This document shows, in pieces, positions 1-5,379 of a stretch of DNA of 6,988 nucleotides. The stretch lies in contig CALCNS010000204.1 of NCBI GenBank assembly GCA_937897315.1, positions 1-6,988 of the forward strand, read 5' to 3'. A program made the position numbers and the translations under genes. Position 1 is the first letter of the stretch; each line of letters starts with the position of its first letter. The notes beneath the pieces were generated by a model that saw nothing but the letters and a program-made list of their open reading frames with translations, was not told the origin of the DNA and made no database searches. The DNA comes from an uncultured Bacillota bacterium. Its GTDB lineage: Bacteria > Bacillota > JAAYKD01.

Positions 1-1031
1 CAATGGTTGACATCACCTGTTCCGTAGCTACCGCATTTGTCTTCATCTTTGGCGCAAAAAGAATCATGGAAGGAACCATGAGCTTCGGAACGCTTTACGC
101 TTTCTACACCTATCAGAATAAATTTTGGTCTCCTCTCTCAACCATCTCTCGATTCTACAGTCAATTGCTATCGGCAAATGCTTCAGCAGAACGGGTCTTC
201 GAATTTCTAGACTTTAAGCCCTTGGTAGCGGACGCAGAAAATGCATTGCCCATAGATGAGATACAAGGTCGTGTGGAGTTCCGTCAAGTGTCCTTTGCTT
301 ATCAGAACAATCGCCCTGTATTGCATGAAGTATCCTTTCAAATCGAACCGGGGACAACTGTTGCTTTGGTTGGCCCCACCGGAGCAGGCAAGTCTACCAT
401 CATCAATTTAATCGCCAGATTCTACGATCCCACCGCCGGTCAGGTTCTCATTGACGGACAAGACATCAGCAAAGTAACCTTGGAATCTTTACGAAGCCAG
501 CTCGGAATTGTTTTACAGGATTCCTTTATCTTCTCTGGAACCATCGGCGAGAACATTCGTTATGGCAAGCTTGAAGCCCCCTTAGATGACGTAATCGCGG
601 CTGCCAAAGCCTCCAATGCACATGAATTTATCCGCAAATTGGAAAAGATGTATGACTCCGTCACTGAAGAACGAGGTAACACATTATCTACCGGTCAACG
701 GCAGCTCATTGCCTTTGCGCGCGCCATTCTCTCCAACCCTCGTATCTTGATATTGGACGAAGCAACCTCCAGTATCGATACCGAAACCGAAATGCTCATC
801 CAGGATGCTTTGAAAACAATTTTAAAAAATCGTACTTCCTTTATCATAGCTCACCGTCTTTCGACCATTCGCAATGCGGATATGATCATGGTTATCGACC
901 AAGGAAGAATCCTGGAAATGGGTAATCATGATACACTGTTGCAGAATCCACATGGACTATATCGCCGCCTCTACGAGACTCAATATACCCAACAAGAAAA
1001 GATGCTTGCCGATATTTTGGTTGGCAATTAG
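1..1031 (+). CDS. ABC exporter half-transporter (membrane + ATPase), C-terminal part
   Basis: This is the 3' part of a fused membrane-ATPase ABC exporter subunit; the reading frame is open at the left edge, so the first ATG at base 3 is probably internal. Counting from that Met, residues 1-60 are the end of the transmembrane domain, with the typical FGTLYAFYTYQNKFWSPL stretch before the linker. The nucleotide-binding domain follows: Walker A GPTGAGKS (124-131), Q-loop Q172, signature LSTGQ (228-232), Walker B ILILDEA with catalytic Glu253, D-loop SSID and switch His284. The signature departs from LSGGQ while the catalytic Glu is kept. In heterodimeric exporters such as TM287/288 this pattern marks the TM288-type subunit, so a partner subunit is probably encoded just upstream (inference). 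The substrate cannot be predicted. The stop codon overlaps the next gene's ribosome binding site, which indicates one operon. Confidence 0.93.
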   Translation, partial: MVDITCSVATAFVFIFGAKRIMEGTMSFGTLYAFYTYQNKFWSPLSTISRFYSQLLSANASAERVFEFLDFKPLVADAENALPIDEIQGRVEFRQVSFAYQNNRPVLHEVSFQIEPGTTVALVGPTGAGKSTIINLIARFYDPTAGQVLIDGQDISKVTLESLRSQLGIVLQDSFIFSGTIGENIRYGKLEAPLDDVIAAAKASNAHEFIRKLEKMYDSVTEERGNTLSTGQRQLIAFARAILSNPRILILDEATSSIDTETEMLIQDALKTILKNRTSFIIAHRLSTIRNADMIMVIDQGRILEMGNHDTLLQNPHGLYRRLYETQYTQQEKMLADILVGN

Positions 1032-1040
1032 GAGAACTTT

Positions 1041-1988
1041 ATGAATTTCTCAGAAATCTTACATCAATGGTGCCCCCTAGCAAAGGGGCACCATCTCACT
1101 ATCCTGACCGATGACCCTCAATTAACCTTGGCAAGCGAGATTGCACAGGATTGTTCCCCTTTCATGAAGACGGTTCAATTTCGAAACATCTCAAAGACTC
1201 CCCTTCTCTCTGCTTCTGATCTACCTCCTCATGAAACCGAGGATCTATTGATTGTCTTACTATCGGTTGAGACATGGATGTCAGGAATTCATCGATTGCT
1301 ATCCACATTTGACAGTCCAAAAAACTGGTCCGCTTTCTCGATTATGGTACGCTTGAGTATTTCGCGAGAATCCCTTTTGCAGGGCATCCTCACCAAAAAA
1401 ACCGAAATTGAAACCCTCATTCACACGTTGAAAACCCAAGCTGCTAACAAAACCCTCCGAATACAAAATTCTGCCGGAACGGATCTTACTATTTTAACGC
1501 GAGGGTTTACCGCGTTGCCCTATTGCTGTTCCCCTCAGCAAAGGCATGCTTTTCTCCCCCCTTCTGAAGTGTATACCCCCCTTGTGGAAGGAGTAGGTGA
1601 AGGCCAAATTGCCGTAGATTTGACTGCAGGCGAACTACGATATGGTCCTAAACAAATAGACCTTTTAGGACGCTGTCAGGACCCTTTATGCATTGACATC
1701 AGAAATGGACAGATACAAGGATTCTCTGGACATTCATTTGCAGAGATACTAACGAAGGAGTTCTTCTCTTGGAAAGAGAATTGTAGGCTCATTGTCGAAC
1801 TGGGATTCGGTCTTTCCAACATGATACCAACCGGCCTAATCGGTGTAGATGAAAGCATATTGGAAACCTGTCACTTCGGGTTTGGTGATAATCGCTTATA
1901 TGGCGGAAACAATGAAGCCCCTATTCATTGGGATGTTGTGATTCAACAACCCTTTTGGAAGATTGTTAAGGAAGGAAGTTCATCATGA
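1041..1988 (+). CDS. M29 aminopeptidase / NicX-like metal-dependent protein
   Basis: A 315-residue cytosolic protein resembling the C-terminal metal-binding half of M29 (AmpS/AmpT-type) aminopeptidases and of NicX, the 2,5-dihydroxypyridine dioxygenase of the same fold. The recognisable blocks are in family order: LTILTRG (149-155), PPSEVYTPLVEG with Glu176, VELGFGLSN with Glu253, DESILETCHFGFGDN with Glu271 and His278, and LYGGNNEAPIHWDVV with Tyr287, His296 and Asp298. These match the Glu, Glu, His, Tyr and HxD metal or catalytic positions of M29 enzymes as I recall them. At 315 residues it is shorter than typical M29 peptidases (about 370-410), and its N-terminal half is divergent, so peptidase activity is not assured. 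The start is supported by AGGAG at 1030-1034, six bases before the ATG. The 9-bp gap upstream and 4-nt overlap downstream place it in an operon with an exporter and a nucleotidase. Family is fairly sure; the reaction is not. Confidence 0.75.
   Translation: MNFSEILHQWCPLAKGHHLTILTDDPQLTLASEIAQDCSPFMKTVQFRNISKTPLLSASDLPPHETEDLLIVLLSVETWMSGIHRLLSTFDSPKNWSAFSIMVRLSISRESLLQGILTKKTEIETLIHTLKTQAANKTLRIQNSAGTDLTILTRGFTALPYCCSPQQRHAFLPPSEVYTPLVEGVGEGQIAVDLTAGELRYGPKQIDLLGRCQDPLCIDIRNGQIQGFSGHSFAEILTKEFFSWKENCRLIVELGFGLSNMIPTGLIGVDESILETCHFGFGDNRLYGGNNEAPIHWDVVIQQPFWKIVKEGSSS
1067..1094 (+). other. Strong hairpin inside the 5' end of the M29-like gene
   Basis: A perfect 10-bp inverted repeat, ATGGTGCCCC (1067-1076) and GGGGCACCAT (1085-1094), encloses an 8-base loop. 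It begins 26 bases after the A of the start codon, within codons 9-18. The stem is GC-rich and would be stable in mRNA. No T-run follows, so it is not a simple terminator. It could pause transcription, modulate translation or stabilise the downstream transcript, or it could be chance; only the repeat itself is seen. Confidence 0.55.
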
Positions 1989-2566
1989 GCCGTTTTTTTG
2001 CTTATTTGAGCAGAATGAAGTATATCACGCGCTGGAATACGATGCGTAATACCAAGGAAGAAAACATTCAGGAGCATTCCTTACAGGTAGCGATGATCGC
2101 ACATGCCATTGCATTAATTAAAAACAAATACTTTGGTGGGCAAGTGAATCCGGAGCGAATTGCTTTGTTGGCTATCTACCATGAAGCCAGCGAGGTCATC
2201 ACAGGCGATATGGCAACGCCAATTAAATACTACAATCCAGAAATTCGTGACGCGTATAAGCGGCTTGAAACCATGGCATGTGAACGCCTGTTTAACATGG
2301 TACCAAAGGAATTTAAACCAGACTATGCCAGTCTCCTCTTTCACACCCCAGAGGAGGAAGAAAATGCTCGCATCGTCAAGTATGCGGACAAGATTTCCGC
2401 ATATCTGAAATGTTTAGAAGAACTGAAAGCCGGTAATACAGAGTTTTCTAAAGCAAAAGAAAGTATATGGAATGACCTACAACAGATTCCGGCACCGGAG
2501 GTTCATTACTTTCTTGAACATTTCGTTCCCAGTTTTAGTCTGAGTCTCGATGAACTGAACCGATAA
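1985..2566 (+). CDS. yfbR: YfbR-like HD-domain 5'-deoxynucleotidase
   Basis: A 193-residue protein, close in length to E. coli YfbR (199) and alignable along its whole length: SRMKYITRWNTMRN, EENIQEHSLQVAMIAHA, VNPERIALLA, KYADKISAYLKCLEELKAGN and the C-terminal FVPSFSLSLDEL block. YfbR removes the 5'-phosphate from deoxynucleoside monophosphates in the cytosol. Expected residues are present with an offset of two from E. coli: Arg16, His31, His66, Glu70, Asp75 and Asp135. The metal-binding HD pair is changed: the sequence reads YHEASEVITGD, with Glu67 where YfbR has Asp69. The replacement is conservative and could still bind metal, but activity is uncertain. The ATG overlaps the upstream TGA (ATGA, 1985-1988), which suggests translational coupling. 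AAGGAAGG (1968-1975) lies upstream as ribosome binding site. Confidence 0.92.
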   Translation: MSRFFAYLSRMKYITRWNTMRNTKEENIQEHSLQVAMIAHAIALIKNKYFGGQVNPERIALLAIYHEASEVITGDMATPIKYYNPEIRDAYKRLETMACERLFNMVPKEFKPDYASLLFHTPEEEENARIVKYADKISAYLKCLEELKAGNTEFSKAKESIWNDLQQIPAPEVHYFLEHFVPSFSLSLDELNR

Positions 2567-2567
2567 A

Positions 2568-2600
2568 AAAGACGCTGCAGAATCTCTCTGCAGCGTCTTT
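2568..2600. terminator. Bidirectional rho-independent terminator between convergent operons
   Basis: A perfect 13-bp stem, AAAGACGCTGCAG (2568-2580) with CTGCAGCGTCTTT (2588-2600), encloses a 7-base loop. It begins one base after the yfbR stop codon and ends 18 bases from the stop of the convergent aldolase gene. The run of A at 2565-2570 gives a good T-tract on the - strand. On the + strand the tail is weaker (TTTACATTCTC). It probably serves both operons, more strongly for the leftward one. Confidence 0.85.
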
Positions 2601-2618
2601 ACATTCTCTTTATCGTGA

Positions 2619-3494
2619 CTAAAACGCAGATAACATTCTCTTGATGTCATCAATTTGCTTTTGATCACAAGGTAATAAGGGAGTACGAGGTGCTCCACCC
2701 ACCAGACCAATCAGATCCATGGCGGCTTTTAATCCTGAGATACCATATTTAGAAGTCACAGCAGCGTTGATTTCCATGAGCTTCATTTGCATCTCAACGG
2801 CTTTGCTATGCTCTCCTGCTACAACGGCTTCTGCTAACTCTGCACAAAAATCCGGTAAAATATTGGCAACCGCTAAGGTACCTCCCACCCCACCCAAGGC
2901 GAGGGTTGGGTATAAGAAGCTGCCCGAACCAGCAAAAACGCTGAAATCCTCTGGAGTGCTACGAATAATGTTGGTGATTTGGACGATATCACCACCGGAG
3001 TCTTTGACTCCCACAATATTTGGATGTTTCGCCAACCTCGCTACCAACCCTGCAGACATGTTAATTCCCGCATTACGAGGCATGTTGTATAACATCACAG
3101 GAATTTTGCAGGCATCGGCTATGACCTGAAAATGCTGTACAAGCACATCGTCGGTGTAGCTTCCTTTGTAATACCATGGAGTAACAATTAATGCTGCGTC
3201 TGCTCCTAAATCGGCACACTCGTTCGAGAGAAGGAGTGTCTCTTCCGTCGATTCACAACCGGTTCCAACAATCATTTTCTTTTCTTTGGCTAAATGCTTG
3301 CGTACAAAACCTACAATCTCCAGTTTTTCCTGATGACTGAGTAAAGCAAACTCACCATTGGAACCTAGAACGACCAGACCTGCCAGCTTGCTCTTATTAT
3401 AGAAGGCAATATTTTTCTCAAATCCAGCCCAATCGATTTGGTTTTGTTGAAATGGAGTAGCAATCGGTGCAAATATTCCGGTAAAGCGTTTCAT
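2619..3494 (-). CDS. DapA-superfamily aldolase, 4-hydroxy-2-oxoglutarate aldolase-like
   Basis: A full-length 291-residue class I (Schiff-base) lyase of the DapA/NanA superfamily, a cytosolic (beta/alpha)8 barrel. Lys164 in GVKDSGGD is the Schiff-base lysine and Tyr136 in YNMPRNAG the catalytic tyrosine; PWYYKG (106-111) supplies the second Tyr region. Several features favour HOGA1-type 4-hydroxy-2-oxoglutarate aldolase over dihydrodipicolinate synthase: GSNGEF (44-49) replaces the DapA GTTGE loop, the YNVPxRT motif of DapA is absent, and NAAVTSKYGISGLKAAMD (243-260) plus GGVGGTLAVAN (201-211) resemble human HOGA1. The likely reaction is retro-aldol cleavage of a 4-hydroxy-2-oxo acid to pyruvate and an aldehyde acid; the exact substrate is inferred. 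AGGAAAGGG lies just before the ATG. It sits 15 bp after the membrane protein gene and is probably co-transcribed with it. An automatic dapA label would probably mislead. Confidence 0.9.
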   Translation of the reverse strand: MKRFTGIFAPIATPFQQNQIDWAGFEKNIAFYNKSKLAGLVVLGSNGEFALLSHQEKLEIVGFVRKHLAKEKKMIVGTGCESTEETLLLSNECADLGADAALIVTPWYYKGSYTDDVLVQHFQVIADACKIPVMLYNMPRNAGINMSAGLVARLAKHPNIVGVKDSGGDIVQITNIIRSTPEDFSVFAGSGSFLYPTLALGGVGGTLAVANILPDFCAELAEAVVAGEHSKAVEMQMKLMEINAAVTSKYGISGLKAAMDLIGLVGGAPRTPLLPCDQKQIDDIKRMLSAF

Positions 3495-3509
3495 CTTGAC
3501 ACCCTTTCC

Positions 3510-4055
3510 TTATACAGCAGTCAGTTGATCTAAATCTTGTAAAATAGAGCTCATTTCCACTTTCGACGGATGATCGCTCTCTAATACCAGTTCCAAACGA
3601 CGTAAAATTTTCTCAAACCCTTCCAGGGTTTCGTTCTTTTGATCTTCTTCTCCAATCGCACCCATGACATAGTTTAAATAATTCATCAATCTTGACCATA
3701 CTTTAGACAAGCGCAAATCTGCGGTTTCCAAAGTAGAGACCCGGGCTAAAACCGATCGACGAATCGCCATGAGTGTTTTTGCATCGCTTTGATCCCAAGT
3801 TCCATGGGTAGACTGACGAATTAAGTGCCTTAGTCCTTGCAAATCCATCATTAATCCATTGCGGTTAGAGCGAACAACTTGTTTCATCCGTTGCCTTTGA
3901 ACAATAATGCCGGTTAACAATGACGAAGCAACAAAAACGCCTAAGAAAAATAAAACCAATTTGATGACCAAAGATCGGCGTTCCAGTTTCTCTTCTACTA
4001 AATCCTGAATCATCTTCCATTGCTCTGACCATGAAGGTTCTCTATTTTGTTGCAT
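3510..4055 (-). CDS. Single-pass membrane protein of unknown function
   Basis: I do not recognise this 181-residue protein. A charged N-terminal stretch of about 27 residues (ending KLERR) precedes one clear hydrophobic helix at about 28-52 (SLVIKLVLFFLGVFVASSLL), followed by a basic QRQRMK. The rest (about 60-181) is hydrophilic and looks mostly helical, rich in Leu, Arg and Glu, with no Cys, no metal motif and no cleavable signal peptide. Positive charge flanks both sides of the helix, so topology is ambiguous. The architecture resembles a membrane-anchored helical sensor or scaffold, but no family is assigned. The start is well supported by AGGAGGGA seven bases or so upstream (4061-4068) and by a consensus promoter. 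It is the first gene of an operon with the HOGA1-like aldolase, which suggests a shared function that cannot be named. Confidence 0.85.
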   Translation of the reverse strand: MQQNREPSWSEQWKMIQDLVEEKLERRSLVIKLVLFFLGVFVASSLLTGIIVQRQRMKQVVRSNRNGLMMDLQGLRHLIRQSTHGTWDQSDAKTLMAIRRSVLARVSTLETADLRLSKVWSRLMNYLNYVMGAIGEEDQKNETLEGFEKILRRLELVLESDHPSKVEMSSILQDLDQLTAV

Positions 4056-4087
4056 TTGATTCCCTCCTAACGATATCCTATGGACTC

Positions 4088-4116
4088 ATTATACCTTATT
4101 TCTGTAGAAATGAAAA
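4088..4116 (-). promoter_or_regulatory. Sigma-A promoter for the membrane protein/aldolase operon
   Basis: Reading the - strand, a TTTTCA box (4116-4111, 4 of 6 consensus bases) and a perfect TATAAT (4093-4088) are separated by 17 bases. The -10 box lies 33 bases upstream of the ATG at 4055, leaving room for the AGGAGG ribosome binding site. No promoter is visible between the two genes of the operon. Confidence 0.75.
4098..4111. promoter_or_regulatory. Candidate operator palindrome inside the leftward promoter
   Basis: ATTTCT-GT-AGAAAT is a perfect 6-2-6 inverted repeat lying between the -10 and -35 boxes of the leftward promoter. A repressor bound here would block RNA polymerase. The repeat is short and AT-rich, so chance is possible; no regulator gene is in the window. 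Confidence 0.35.
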
Positions 4117-4137
4117 GAGTATTTTTTCCCTTAGCTC

Positions 4138-4166
4138 TTCTCAAGCATTCTGATTCGTGTTATAAT
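4138..4166 (+). promoter_or_regulatory. Extended -10 sigma-A promoter for the RidA gene
   Basis: A perfect TATAAT (4161-4166) is preceded by TGT, giving the extended -10 TGnTATAAT. A partial -35 TTCTCA (4138-4143, 4 of 6 bases) lies 17 bases upstream. The -10 box is 32 bases before the ATG at 4199, and GAGGAGG at 4181-4187 is the ribosome binding site, 11 bases from the start. This is the rightward half of a divergent promoter pair. Confidence 0.8.
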
Positions 4167-4198
4167 GTGTAAAAATAACTGAGGAGGCGTCAAATATT

Positions 4199-4657
4199 AT
4201 GAGTATTGCAAAACGTTTACAAGAGTTGGGTTTAGAAGTTCCTGTTGCAGCGAAGCCGGTTGCTGCTTATGTTCCTGCTGTTAAAGTTGGTAATTTCGTT
4301 TATACATCCGGTCAACTACCTATGGTAGCAGGCAAATTACAATATGTTGGCAAAGCCAGCAGCGATGTCAAACAAGAAGATTGCTATGAAGCGGCCAAAA
4401 TTTGCGCTTTAAATTGCCTAGCAGCCATCAACACCGTAGCAAATATTGAAGACATTGAGCAGATTGTCAAAGTGGTTGGGTTTGTTGCCAGCCCACATGG
4501 TTTTAATGCACAACCGGCTATTGTCAATGGAGCTTCCGATTTATTGGTCAAGATCTTCGATCAAAAAGGTGCACATGCCCGTTCCGCCGTCGGAGTTGCC
4601 GAACTCCCCCTCAATGCACCGGTAGAAGTAGAAATGGTTGTAAAACTAAAAGACTAA
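4199..4657 (+). CDS. RidA (YjgF/YER057c/UK114) family protein
   Basis: A complete 152-residue RidA-fold protein of the longer, YjgF_endoribonc-type subgroup. Hallmarks are the N-terminal AKRLQELGLEVP, VYTSGQLP (34-41), GFVASPHGF (94-102), NGASDLLVKIF (110-120) and HARSAVGVAELPLNAPVEVE (126-145). Arg128 corresponds to RidA Arg105, which holds the substrate carboxylate, and Glu143 to Glu120, needed for hydrolysis. Archetypal RidA is a cytosolic trimer that hydrolyses reactive enamine/imine intermediates such as 2-aminoacrylate to keto acids plus ammonia. With Arg kept, similar imine deaminase activity is plausible, but many members of this subgroup are uncharacterised. It is a single-gene transcript with its own promoter and terminator, divergent from the membrane protein/aldolase operon. 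The subgroup is identified from memory, so no gene symbol is given. Confidence 0.93.
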   Translation: MSIAKRLQELGLEVPVAAKPVAAYVPAVKVGNFVYTSGQLPMVAGKLQYVGKASSDVKQEDCYEAAKICALNCLAAINTVANIEDIEQIVKVVGFVASPHGFNAQPAIVNGASDLLVKIFDQKGAHARSAVGVAELPLNAPVEVEMVVKLKD

Positions 4658-4668
4658 CTCCCCTAAAG

Positions 4669-4703
4669 AATTCGCCCCAACCTTTTGGTTGGGGCGAATT
4701 TTT
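4669..4703. terminator. Rho-independent terminator shared by ridA and the convergent HAD gene
   Basis: A perfect 14-bp stem, AATTCGCCCCAACC (4669-4682) with GGTTGGGGCGAATT (4687-4700), has a TTTT loop. On the + strand it runs into five T (4699-4703) twelve bases after the ridA stop. The stop codon of the - strand HAD gene (4702-4704) abuts the stem, so the leftward transcript reads straight into the same hairpin, followed by a shorter T stretch (TTCTTTAG). Confidence 0.9.
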
Positions 4704-5361
4704 ATGAATTGGATAAACCGGGCCAATCTAAAAGGCTTTTCAGATACAGATTGGCGATTTGTTTGATTTGGGGTGCTTCCTCTTCAGCAGAAGGATCATA
4801 CACAGCCACCACAAAGAAACCTGCTGCTTTTGCTGTCTCTACTGCATGTAAGGAATCCTCAAAGACAAAAGTATTTTCCAACGGTGTTTGTAAAAGATCC
4901 AACGCTTGGTGAAAAATGTGCGGATGTTCTTTGCTAAAACCAGCTTCGTCACAGGTTAGCAAATGACTCATATATTCTCCCAATCCCAACCGCAGAATGG
5001 CTGCTTCTGCTAAAGGGCGATGATTTGCTGTTGCGATACACATTTTTGTTTGTTCCCTGCGAAAGAAATCCAGCAAAGAAAGTGCTCCCTCTTTTAAAGG
5101 AATTTGTGATCGATAGGCTTCGTGGGCTAACTCATGGATATCGGAAATAATTTTCTCAGTCGGTTCATCTATTTGATATTCTTCCTGAAAATGCCTGATG
5201 GTTTGGTTCATACTCATCTTTTTCAAAACAGAAGCCAAATCCGGTTTGGGCTCTCTGCCTTTCGATTTCAGATAAATTTGATCTACAACCGTCCACATAC
5301 CCATTGAATCTATCAAGGTACCGTCTAAATCGAAAATGACACCTTCAGGTTTGAACATCAT
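4702..5361 (-). CDS. HAD superfamily hydrolase (subfamily IA, beta-phosphoglucomutase-like)
   Basis: A complete 219-residue HAD phosphatase. Motif I is DLDGT (11-15) with nucleophile Asp11 and acid/base Asp13; motif II is the Thr of ATAN (Thr111); motif III is Lys144 in FSKEHPHIF; motif IV is FEDS with Glu168 and Asp169. A helical C1 cap fills residues of about 17-88, as in the beta-phosphoglucomutase/phosphatase group. It should hydrolyse a small phosphorylated metabolite in the cytosol in a Mg-dependent way; substrate unknown. The usual GKPxPD around the motif III Lys reads SKEHPH here. AAGGAG (5369-5374) sits seven bases before the chosen ATG; a second ATG directly follows and would also be acceptable. 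It starts 18 bp after the acyltransferase stop, so the two form an operon. Confidence 0.92.
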   Translation of the reverse strand: MMFKPEGVIFDLDGTLIDSMGMWTVVDQIYLKSKGREPKPDLASVLKKMSMNQTIRHFQEEYQIDEPTEKIISDIHELAHEAYRSQIPLKEGALSLLDFFRREQTKMCIATANHRPLAEAAILRLGLGEYMSHLLTCDEAGFSKEHPHIFHQALDLLQTPLENTFVFEDSLHAVETAKAAGFFVVAVYDPSAEEEAPQIKQIANLYLKSLLDWPGLSNS

Positions 5362-5379
5362 CTTATTACTCCTTATAAA

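Noticed and set aside
1676..1858. Open frame on the - strand opposite the M29-like gene
   Set aside because: It overlaps a conserved metal-binding region read on the + strand and has no supporting start signal or recognisable protein.
2333..2356. 7-bp inverted repeat CTCCTCT / AGAGGAG within yfbR
   Set aside because: Short stem with a 10-base loop in a conserved coding region, with no T-tract; probably chance.
2351..2408. GAGGAGG followed by an out-of-frame ATG at 2364 inside yfbR, resembling an internal gene start
   Set aside because: The reading frame from 2364 closes after about 14 codons, and the GAGGAGG simply encodes the Glu-rich stretch of YfbR.
2719..3129. 136-codon open frame on the + strand opposite the aldolase gene
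   Set aside because: It is the complement of a clear, conserved aldolase gene; its translation is low-complexity Ala/Pro/Thr-rich and matches nothing, and it lacks a ribosome binding site.
4592..4607. 6-bp inverted repeat GGAGTT-GCCG-AACTCC near the end of the RidA gene
   Set aside because: It lies in codons of the conserved AVGVAELPL motif, has no T-tract, and a real terminator follows at 4669.
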